A stretch of 5,339 bases of DNA from Prevotella sp. UBA2850 (GTDB lineage Bacteria > Bacteroidota > Bacteroidia > Bacteroidales > Bacteroidaceae), in the NCBI GenBank assembly GCA_002350805.1, contig DEFO01000023.1:1-5339 (forward strand), in the 5' to 3' direction. The position numbers were made by a program, and so were the translations under genes. This document shows, one piece after another, positions 1 to 5,339 of this stretch; position 1 is the stretch's first letter; every line of letters begins with the position of its first letter. The notes below the pieces were generated by a model. The model was not told the DNA's origin. It did not search any database and saw only the letters and a program-made list of their open reading frames with translations.

Positions 1-822
<822 letters not shown>

Positions 823-856
823 ATCAAGAAGACTTTTAGTTTAGTTATAGCTATAC

Positions 857-897
857 AACAGGCCAAGGGCGACGAATCGCTTCTTGGCCTGTTTTTT
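857..897 (+). terminator. Intrinsic terminator of pckA
   Basis: An 11-bp perfect stem pairs AACAGGCCAAG (857-867) with CTTGGCCTGTT (883-893), and the second arm runs into six T (892-897). The 15-nt loop holds a smaller stem, GCGA (869-872) with TCGC (877-880), closed by CGAA. It begins 34 bases after the pckA stop, as expected for a Rho-independent terminator. Confidence 0.92.
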
Positions 898-939
898 GTG
901 GTGCCCTTATGTGGCAGTGCCATTGCTTCGAATGGGTTT

Positions 940-1093
940 GTAATTAGGCATTAATTAGGTTGCAATTAGGCATTAGTTAGGTTGCAATTAGGCATTAGTT
1001 AGATTGCAATTAGGCATTAATTAGGATGTAATTAGGCATTAATTAGGATGTAATTAGGCATTAATTGGAGCGTAATTAGGCATTCATTGGAGT
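940..1093. repeat. Tandem array of seven 22-bp units, each made of two 11-bp halves
   Basis: Units start at 940, 962, 984, 1006, 1028, 1050 and 1072, each exactly 22 bp with no spacer. The first half is nearly constant: AATTAGGCATT, with a G-Y pair just before it. The second half is a variant of the same 11-mer: AATTAGGTT in unit 1, AGTTAGGTT in 2, AGTTAGATT in 3, AATTAGGAT in 4 and 5, AATTGGAGC in 6, and CATTGGAGT in 7. The two rightmost copies are the most diverged, so the array decays toward the right. Unit length is not a multiple of three and the frames contain TAA/TAG, so it is not coding here. AATT steps recurring every 11 bp, about one helical turn, could bend the DNA (inference). It is not a CRISPR array, because there are no unique spacers. 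Confidence 0.95.
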
Positions 1094-1229
1094 GCACGCC
1101 ATCGTCTCTGCCATCACACTGGGCAAAGAGAGCCGTTTAGGAGCCATTAACACCATCAATAAAGACACAGAAAGCCCCTCCAACACCCTGGAGAGCTCAT
1201 TTACCCTATCTGTTTGGATGCTGGAATAG
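1092..1229 (+). other. Doubtful small open frame, 45 codons, after the repeat array
   Basis: GTG at 1092-1094 opens a frame to TAG at 1227-1229, and the same frame is open back to a TAG at 1077 inside the last repeat. The predicted peptide has an amphipathic, protein-like composition (VHAIVSAITLGKESRLG near its start) and no membrane segment. No ATG, ribosome site or Bacteroidota-type promoter is seen ahead of it. I do not recognise the sequence. It may be a gene remnant or a chance open stretch. It is recorded because it is the only plausible coding content of the convergent spacer. Confidence 0.15.
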
Positions 1230-1274
1230 GGACGTTTACCCTCCCCGGAGGGGACGTTGAAGGGGCCTTTTTTT
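1178..1274. terminator. Candidate palindromic patch between convergent pckA and uraA-type genes
   Basis: This stretch holds several weak dyads that could end transcription of the leftward operon or block rightward readthrough. They are CTCCA (1178-1182) with TGGAG (1189-1193), CCCTAT (1204-1209) with ATAGGG (1226-1231), and a tight GC hairpin of TCCCC (1242-1246) with GGGGA (1250-1254) and a 3-nt loop. Seven T follow on the + strand (1268-1274), after 13 unpaired bases. On the - strand no dyad is followed by a clean T run, so assigning the operon terminator here is uncertain. GGGACGTT occurs twice (1229-1236 and 1251-1258), 22 bp apart. Confidence 0.35.
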
Positions 1275-2475
1275 ATGCCTTTTTCGTTCTCGGCAGCACG
1301 AGGTTGAGGATGACTCCAGCCAAGGCCGACAGTCCGATGCCGCTCAGCGAGAAGGTGCCGAAGGGGATGACGGCACCGCCAATGCCCAAGGTCAGGGCCA
1401 CGCTGACGATGATGATGTTGCGGGTTTCGTTGAGGTTCACCTTACTATTGATGAGGTTCTGAATGCCCACGGAAGCAATAGAGCCGAACAATAGCAGCAT
1501 GATGCCGCCCAGCACGGCACTCGGGATGCTCTGCAGCAGGGCGCTCAGCTTACCGATGATGGAGAAGACGATGGCTGTGCCCGCGGCAATGCGGATGACG
1601 GCAGGGCTGGTGATGCGCGTAATCTGCATGGCGCCAGTCACCTCACTATAGGTTGTCACTGGAGGACCGGAGAAGATGGCGGCCACTAGACAAGCCAGTC
1701 CGTCGCCAAACATGGTGCGGTGCAGTCCGGGATCCTTTACAAAGTCCTTCTCTGCTACGGCGCCCACCACGTAGACGTCGCCGATATGCTCGATGACAGG
1801 GGCAATGGCCACGGGAATCATGAAGAGGAACGGCTCCCAGGCAAACTGGGGCAACTGGAAATGGGAGATGCTTGGCGGCAGGGCGAACCAAGGCGCACTG
1901 CTGACTGCCGAGAGATCGACCAGTCCCAGGCACAGGGCTACGATATAACCCACGATGATGCCGCAGACAACGGGCACCAGCTTGATGAGGCCCTTGCCGA
2001 CCACCAGCACGATGATGGCCGTGATGAGCGAGATGAAGGCCAGCAGCCAGTTCTCTTTAGCCATGTTGACGGCTGCCGGTGAGAGCGACAGTCCAATACA
2101 GATGATGACCGGTCCGATGACAACGGGCGGGAACAGGCGGTCGAGCAGTTTGCGGCCCTGCCACTTGATGAGGGCCGACATGATGAAATAGACCAGTGCC
2201 ACACCGGCCATACCAGCCAGCGTGCCGGGCATGCCCCACTGCTTCGATGCCGAGATGATGGGGGCAATGAAGGCAAAGCTGGAGCCCAGGAAGATGGGCA
2301 CCTTGCCCTTGGTGACTAAATGGAAGATGAATGTGCCCAGACCGGCGGTGAATAGAGCCGTGGCCGGGTCGAGACCTACGAGCAGGGGCACGAGAACTGT
2401 TGAGCCGAAGGCCACAAACAGGAACTGCACACCTACGATGGTCTTACGTGCGGGGCTGAGTGTTTGGGTTTGCAT
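1273..2475 (-). CDS. uraA: UraA-type uracil:proton symporter (NCS2 family)
   Basis: The 400-residue inner-membrane permease probably imports uracil with protons. Hydrophobic segments span nearly the whole chain, as in the 14-helix NCS2 fold. UraA landmarks include FGSTVLVPLLVGLDPATA (23-40), KGKVPIFLGSSFAF (56-69; F67 matches UraA F73), LFPPVVIGPV (114-123), IEHIGD (228-233), DPGLHRTMFGDGL (248-260), TTYSEVTGAMQITR (274-287) and GGIMLLLFGSIASVGIQ (323-339). The two substrate and proton glutamates are present as E229 and E278, offset by 12 from UraA E241 and E290. UraA H245 is replaced by D233, as I recall from other bacterial EHIGD-type members, so uracil is likely but xanthine or another base is possible. 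The ATG at 2473-2475 is the natural start; no Shine-Dalgarno is seen. It is the last gene of a three-gene leftward unit, 66 bp after the outer-membrane protein gene. Confidence 0.93.
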   Translation of the reverse strand: MQTQTLSPARKTIVGVQFLFVAFGSTVLVPLLVGLDPATALFTAGLGTFIFHLVTKGKVPIFLGSSFAFIAPIISASKQWGMPGTLAGMAGVALVYFIMSALIKWQGRKLLDRLFPPVVIGPVIICIGLSLSPAAVNMAKENWLLAFISLITAIIVLVVGKGLIKLVPVVCGIIVGYIVALCLGLVDLSAVSSAPWFALPPSISHFQLPQFAWEPFLFMIPVAIAPVIEHIGDVYVVGAVAEKDFVKDPGLHRTMFGDGLACLVAAIFSGPPVTTYSEVTGAMQITRITSPAVIRIAAGTAIVFSIIGKLSALLQSIPSAVLGGIMLLLFGSIASVGIQNLINSKVNLNETRNIIIVSVALTLGIGGAVIPFGTFSLSGIGLSALAGVILNLVLPRTKKA

Positions 2476-2541
2476 GGTGTTTGGGATGAGTGTTGTCGGT
2501 GATGAATGGGATGCGATGAATGATGATGGGAATCATCGGTC
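2476..2541 (-). other. CATC-rich spacer between outer-membrane gene and uracil permease gene
   Basis: The 66-bp gap reads on the - strand as a run of CATC/CATT words, a microsatellite-like composition. It contains one small perfect hairpin, GATGAT (2522-2527) with ATCATC (2532-2537), five bases after the upstream stop and without a T run. There is no TAnnTTTG promoter box, which favours cotranscription of the two genes. The hairpin could affect RNA processing or stability between them (inference). Confidence 0.4.
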
Positions 2542-3270
2542 TCAGAACGTCCACTTGACGGCAAGCGTGGGATTGACGAAGAACGACTTGTCGTTGTAGG
2601 TGTTATAGATGAAGTTGCTGCTCACTTCCCACTCCGTGCCGATGCTCAGGTTGACATCTTCCATGCCCTTGAGCGTGTTCAGGTTGTACCACAACTGCGG
2701 TTCGGTGAGGACCACCAGCTGGCCGTGGCCGTTGGCTTTCTCGCCGCGCCAGAAATCGATGAAGCCCGAGAAGGTGCATGCCTTACGGGCGAAGGTGAGG
2801 CCCCATACGCCGGTGAGCTGCAAGCTGTTGTAGCCATGTGTATACTCGTAGCTCTTGAAGTAGCGTTTGTACATGAGCTGCAGCGAGTAAGTCTTTGAGA
2901 AATCGGCCGAATGACCGTTCCATGCCGGACCGATAAGGGCTGCCTGCTGGAAGCTGCCGAAGCGGTTCAGACCGCCGTCGTACTCGATGTGAGCGGCAAA
3001 GGGCGACTGACTGCCCAGCTTGAACTCACGCGAGATCTCTGCATAGGCTCCCTCGGTGAATTTACGGCTGAAGTCGATATCCACGAAATAGAACCACGAG
3101 CCCCACTTGTCGGCCTTGAATTTCTCGAGCGTCATGGTTACCTTCTGGCGGCCAGCCTCCTCGTCGGGATAGAGGTTACGGCCAAAATCATAGTGCAGCT
3201 GCACATTCTGTGCCTGCACGGACATAGCTGCGAGAGCCATCAGTCCGCAAACTAACAATTTTTTCATCAT
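2542..3270 (-). CDS. DUF5020 family Tsx-like outer-membrane beta-barrel protein
   Basis: The 242-residue protein has a clear signal peptide: MMKK, a hydrophobic core LLVCGLMALAA, then SVQA with probable cleavage after residue 20. The mature part alternates polar and aromatic residues, as in outer-membrane beta strands, and ends in PTLAVKWTF, a terminal-Phe signal for the BAM machinery. QLHYDFGRNLY (24-34), KADKWGSWFYFVDIDF (52-67), GAYAEISREFKL (74-85), FSGFIDFW (167-174) and TEPQLWYNL (189-197) fit my recollection of DUF5020 and resemble nucleoside channel Tsx (W-G-x-x-Y-F-V-D, then E-I-x-R). I infer a diffusion channel for nucleobases or nucleosides, supported by its place between two base permease genes. 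The start is ATG 3270 or 3267. An upstream in-frame ATG at 3342 would add 24 non-signal residues and overlap the previous gene, so it is rejected. The gap to the upstream stop is 52 bp. Confidence 0.85.
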   Translation of the reverse strand: MMKKLLVCGLMALAAMSVQAQNVQLHYDFGRNLYPDEEAGRQKVTMTLEKFKADKWGSWFYFVDIDFSRKFTEGAYAEISREFKLGSQSPFAAHIEYDGGLNRFGSFQQAALIGPAWNGHSADFSKTYSLQLMYKRYFKSYEYTHGYNSLQLTGVWGLTFARKACTFSGFIDFWRGEKANGHGQLVVLTEPQLWYNLNTLKGMEDVNLSIGTEWEVSSNFIYNTYNDKSFFVNPTLAVKWTF

Positions 3271-3322
3271 AGCTAAGCGTTTCTTATTTCTTATTAATGA
3301 ATTTTCAATCCTCAATCTTCCA

Positions 3323-4639
3323 TCACAACAGCGGTGCCACATACTTCATGACGAAGAAGAGAGCCAGGATGTACATGGTGACCGACAGTTCGCGGTAGCG
3401 GCCGGTGAGAACCTTCACGAGTACATACGAGAGCAGTCCCAGGACGATGCCCTCGGAGATGCTGGCCGTGAACGGCATCATGAGCATGGTGACGAAGCAC
3501 GGCATCGACTCGGTGAAATCGATGAAGTCGATGTGGATGATGGAGCGCAGCATCATCACACCTACCAGGAACAGGGCGCTGGTGGTGGCGGCCGAAGGAA
3601 TCATCAGGAACACAGGCGAAAAGAACAATGCCACGAGGAAGAGCATGGCCACGGTGAACGAGGTCAGACCTGTGCGGCCGCCCTCCAGGATGCCGGTGGT
3701 GCTCTCTACGTAGGTGGTAACGGTCGAGGTACCACAGAGTGCGCCGACGGTGGTTCCGATGGCGTCGGCCATGAGCGCCTTGTTCAGGTTGTGAATCTTA
3801 CCCGTCTGCTTGTCGGCCATGCCTGCACCCGTGGCAGCACCGATGAGCGTGCCGATGGTGTCGAAGAGGTCCATGAACAGGAGGGTAAACACCACAATAT
3901 AGAAGTCGAGGTCGAGAGCAAGGAAGCGCGAGAAGTCGATTTTAAAGGCGACGGCATCGAGCGATACAGGCATGCTGACCAGCGTGAAGTTCTCAGGTAT
4001 TTGTGTTACTCCGAACGGAATGCCGATGATGGTGATGATGATAATCGTGTAGAACAGGGCGCCCTTCACCTTCAGTGCCAGCAGGATGGCTCCGAGCAGG
4101 ATGCCTGCCATGGCCAGCAGCGACGTGGCATTCCATGTGCAAAGGCTCGTCATCGTGGCCTCGCTCGACACGACAATGCCGCCGTTCTTCAGTCCGATGA
4201 ACGCAATAAACATACCAATACCCACCGAGATGGAGTAGCGCAGATTGAGCGGAATGGAGTCGACAATGGCCTCGCGTACCTTGAAGATGGTCAGGAGGAT
4301 GAACACAATACCCTCGATGAGCACAGCCGACAGCGCCTGCTGCCACGTATAGCCCATGATAATGACCAACGTGTAGGCGAAGAAGGCATTGATGCCCATG
4401 CCCGATGCCAGCGCAAATGGCATCTTGGCATAGAATGCCATCACCAGCGTGGCAATGGCGGCTGCGATGACGGTGGCCGAGAAGACGGCGCCTTTGTCCA
4501 TGCCTGCCTCACTGAGGATAATGGGGTTGACGGCAAGGATGTAACTCATGGTCAGAAAAGTGGTAAGTCCTGCCAACACTTCAGTCTTTATGCTGTGCTT
4601 GGCAGCATCAAATCCGAGTAACGATAAAATACTATTCAT
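3323..4639 (-). CDS. NCS2 permease of the AzgA/PbuG type (adenine/guanine/hypoxanthine uptake)
   Basis: This 438-residue polytopic inner-membrane protein belongs to the purine branch (COG2252: AzgA, PbuG, PbuO, GhxP), whose members take up adenine, guanine and/or hypoxanthine with protons. Landmarks in order are TEVLAGLTTFLTMSYILAVNP (19-39), ASGMGINAFFAY (78-89), IPLNLRYSISVGIGMFIAFIGLKNGG (129-154), MDLFDTIGTLIG (256-267, with the family Asp pair), HNLNKALMADAIGT (283-296), GTSTVTTYVESTTGI (303-317; E312 is the expected substrate glutamate), GGRTGLTS (320-327) and FFSPVFLMIPSAATTSAL (339-356). Length and order match the family, with no break. The exact purine preference cannot be read from sequence. 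The ATG at 4637-4639 has no Shine-Dalgarno and lies about 55 nt from the predicted transcription start. It is the first gene of the leftward nucleobase unit and is followed 52 bp later by the outer-membrane channel gene. Confidence 0.93.
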   Translation of the reverse strand: MNSILSLLGFDAAKHSIKTEVLAGLTTFLTMSYILAVNPIILSEAGMDKGAVFSATVIAAAIATLVMAFYAKMPFALASGMGINAFFAYTLVIIMGYTWQQALSAVLIEGIVFILLTIFKVREAIVDSIPLNLRYSISVGIGMFIAFIGLKNGGIVVSSEATMTSLCTWNATSLLAMAGILLGAILLALKVKGALFYTIIIITIIGIPFGVTQIPENFTLVSMPVSLDAVAFKIDFSRFLALDLDFYIVVFTLLFMDLFDTIGTLIGAATGAGMADKQTGKIHNLNKALMADAIGTTVGALCGTSTVTTYVESTTGILEGGRTGLTSFTVAMLFLVALFFSPVFLMIPSAATTSALFLVGVMMLRSIIHIDFIDFTESMPCFVTMLMMPFTASISEGIVLGLLSYVLVKVLTGRYRELSVTMYILALFFVMKYVAPLL

Positions 4640-4699
4640 TCTATTTTGTTCTTATTGATTAATTCTAGCGATGCTGTTTCATGGTTATGTTTCTCTTCG

Positions 4700-4730
4700 C
4701 AAAGATAATAAATAATTGAATAAGTGCCAA
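4700..4730 (-). promoter_or_regulatory. Bacteroidota sigma-ABfr-type promoter for the nucleobase operon
   Basis: On the - strand, TATCTTTG (4707-4700) fits the -7 box TAnnTTTG, and TTG (4730-4728) stands 20 nt upstream in the place of the -33 box. Transcription would begin near 4692-4695, leaving a leader of about 55 nt before the ATG at 4639. The leader is too short for a purine riboswitch. It contains a five-codon frame MKQHR (4682-4665) that may be chance. Confidence 0.7.
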
Positions 4731-4731
4731 G

Positions 4732-4747
4732 AATAAACGCATTTATT
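4732..4747. promoter_or_regulatory. Dyad immediately upstream of the -33 box, possible operator
   Basis: AATAAA (4732-4737), CGCA, TTTATT (4742-4747) is a perfect 6+4+6 palindrome ending one base from the -33 TTG of the operon promoter. Its position would suit an activator or repressor site. The AT-rich arms make chance occurrence fairly likely. Confidence 0.3.
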
Positions 4748-4821
4748 TACAACCGGCACCGTCATTCGGTTCCGTTCCGCAGTTCAATCAATAAGGCATC
4801 GTGGCTTTCGTTCTAGTTATT

Positions 4822-5010
4822 ATGATTTCTCTTTTCCTGGTTGTTTTAGCAGCAGTATGCTATGATGAGGAAAAGGATAAAGAAGAATCCTCAGATGATG
4901 GCAGCCCAGAAATCATCTTTACTACTACTTGTACTTGTAGGTTGAATCTTGGCTCAATATATTGTGGTGAAAAAAGTAGGCGTTTTACACCCTTAGTCTT
5001 ACCCGCATAG
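4822..5010 (+). CDS. Doubtful small ORF: hydrophobic N-terminus with acidic stretch after a Cys
   Basis: From ATG 4822-4824 the frame gives 62 residues; a GTG at 4801 would add seven. The start MISLFLVVLAAVC is a short hydrophobic segment, followed directly by YDEEKDKEESSDDGS. Read as a lipoprotein, AAVC would be the lipobox and the acid-rich residues after Cys would resemble the surface-export signal of Bacteroidota lipoproteins, though Val before Cys is atypical. The remainder (CTCRLN, then EKSRRFTP) fits no family I know. No promoter box or ribosome site precedes it, and the opposite strand has competing protein-like frames here, so it may be a shadow. Confidence 0.22.
   Translation: MISLFLVVLAAVCYDEEKDKEESSDDGSPEIIFTTTCTCRLNLGSIYCGEKSRRFTPLVLPA
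4846..4953 (-). pseudogene. Possible decayed membrane-tail frame with internal TGA
   Basis: Reading leftward from 4953, the frame gives PTSTSSSKDDFWAAII, then TGA (4893-4891), then GFFFILFLIIAYCC and TAA (4848-4846). With Trp in place of the TGA, a one-base change from TGG, this would be a polar Ser/Thr linker followed by one continuous transmembrane helix. That looks like the C-terminal tail of a small membrane protein. An upstream TGA at 4956-4954 and the lack of a start codon leave only a fragment. It overlaps the + strand frame at 4822-5010, and at most one of the two is likely to be genuine. Confidence 0.25.
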
Positions 5011-5030
5011 ATGAACCCTATAACTTGCAT
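4860..5030 (-). other. Doubtful 56-codon frame with a Walker A-like match
   Basis: ATG at 5030-5028 opens a frame to TAG at 4862-4860. It begins MQVIGFIYAGKTKGVKR; GFIYAGKT fits the P-loop pattern GxxxxGK[ST] and follows a short hydrophobic stretch. The rest (LLFSPQYIEPRFNL, then a Ser-rich end SLSFSSS) fits no ATPase. It starts inside, and one base out of frame with, the ATPase-like scrap at 5018-5065. With no promoter and no family match, coding is uncertain. Confidence 0.18.
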
Positions 5031-5065
5031 AGTTCACGTTTTTCATTTTCACGTCCGATAATCAT
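5018..5065 (-). pseudogene. Scrap resembling the N-terminus of an AAA-type ATPase (IIGRE motif)
   Basis: ATG at 5065-5063 encodes MIIGRENEKRELCKL and then meets TAG at 5020-5018. IIGR-x-x-E-x-x-x-L at the extreme N-terminus is typical, as I recall, of Bacteroidota AAA ATPases of the archaeal-ATPase/DUF234 group, where a YGRRRVGKT P-loop follows within about 20-30 residues. Here the frame closes first, although a P-loop-like GFIYAGKT appears a little downstream in the -1 frame. This suggests a broken or deleted gene. The identification rests on one short motif. Confidence 0.35.
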
Positions 5066-5339
5066 AGTGATACATGACTTTAGTAATTTCCGCTACAAAT
5101 AAAGCAAAAAACTTGCTATAACCAGCGGAAAAGTGTGTTTTTCTATATGTTTCCGCCGAAAATAGAGTATTTTTAGCAAAAATAGCACAAGGAGTGGACG
5201 TTTTTAGGTGCTGTTTTTTCTATAATAGTTTGATGTTCGGTGTATAGTGATTACTGCTATAATATAAAGATCACTTTCTTGTGCAGTAGTGCGAAAAGAT
5301 ATTGCCGTGGATTTCATGGGATGTGATGCGATGTTCTGT
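5066..5339. other. AT-rich region with dyads and no convincing gene
   Basis: Apart from the TTTCCGC repeats, this stretch holds small palindromes: TATTTTT (5168-5174) with AAAAATA (5178-5184), AGCAC (5184-5188) with GTGCT (5208-5212) followed by a T run (5214-5219) that could be a weak + strand terminator, AGTGAT (5246-5251) with ATCACT (5270-5275), and TACTGC (5252-5257) with GCAGTA (5283-5288). On the - strand one frame is open from near the right edge to a TAA at about 5206-5204 and could be the end of a gene entering from the right, but its composition is unremarkable. An ATG at 5316 (+) is open to the window end. Neither can be judged from what is visible. Confidence 0.5.
5087..5157. repeat. 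Nested and alternative inverted repeats around TTTCCGC / GCGGAAA
   Basis: TTTCCGCT (5087-5094) pairs perfectly with AGCGGAAA (5124-5131). Inside that loop, AGCAA (5103-5107) pairs with TTGCT (5113-5117). A second TTTCCGC (5150-5156) can instead pair with GCGGAAA (5125-5131). The central arm can thus choose between left and right partners, an arrangement seen in attenuators and in multi-site protein binding regions. No gene directly downstream explains it. Confidence 0.6.

Noticed and set aside
846..855. Perfect 10-bp palindrome TATAGCTATA after pckA
   Set aside because: It is a short AT-rich palindrome just before the terminator stem, with no promoter or operator context.
940..1093. Tandem repeats considered as a CRISPR array
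   Set aside because: Units are contiguous 22-mers with no unique spacers, and no cas gene is present.
1646..2276. Short frames on both strands inside the uracil permease gene
   Set aside because: They are out-of-frame or antisense readings with skewed Arg/Ser/His composition and no motifs.
3271..3342. Upstream start at 3342 for the outer-membrane protein
   Set aside because: It would overlap the end of the permease gene and put 24 charged residues before an evident signal peptide.
3533..4621. Long + strand open frame of 362 codons opposite the purine permease gene
   Set aside because: It is rich in His, Glu, Asp, Arg and Gln with no domain, which is what the complement of a hydrophobic GC-biased gene produces. 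The - strand protein has full family motifs.
4640..4699. Purine or other riboswitch in the operon leader
   Set aside because: The predicted leader is only about 55 nt, with no recognisable aptamer core or terminator stem.

Overview
This window looks like chromosomal DNA of a Bacteroidota bacterium, most likely Prevotella/Segatella or a close relative. The reasons are an ATP-type PEP carboxykinase of the Bacteroidales/enterobacterial form, a DUF5020 (Tsx-like) outer-membrane protein, the absence of Shine-Dalgarno sequences before the clear starts, and a promoter of the Bacteroidota form (TTG, 20 nt, TAnnTTTG) ahead of the main operon. The long genes are fairly GC-rich and the spacers are visibly AT-rich. 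The genus is inference.

Layout. Positions 1-822 (+) hold the C-terminal half of pckA, followed by a strong intrinsic terminator (857-897). Positions 823-1272 are a convergent intergenic region. It contains seven tandem copies of a 22-bp AT-rich unit (940-1093), each built of two related 11-bp halves, then a doubtful 45-codon frame and a GC-rich palindromic patch. Positions 1273-4639 (-) are a compact three-gene unit, read right to left: an AzgA/PbuG-type purine base permease, a DUF5020/Tsx-like outer-membrane beta-barrel protein, and a UraA-type uracil permease. The gaps are 52 and 66 bp, and one good promoter lies at 4700-4730. Positions 4640-5339 carry no convincing intact gene. They hold the promoter, a dyad beside it, overlapping small frames on both strands that look decayed, a 15-residue scrap resembling the N-terminus of an AAA-type ATPase, and nested and alternative inverted repeats in AT-rich DNA.

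How it fits together. The three-gene unit would supply a route across both membranes for free bases: an outer-membrane channel plus two proton-linked inner-membrane permeases, one probably for purines and one for uracil. This is a coherent nucleobase scavenging operon. The role of the DUF5020 member is inferred from context and Tsx-like motifs. pckA (gluconeogenesis, or CO2 fixation in fermenting Bacteroidota) is unrelated and convergent. I see no CRISPR array, tRNA, rRNA, complete insertion sequence or defence system. The most unusual items are the 22-bp repeat array and the degenerate right end.
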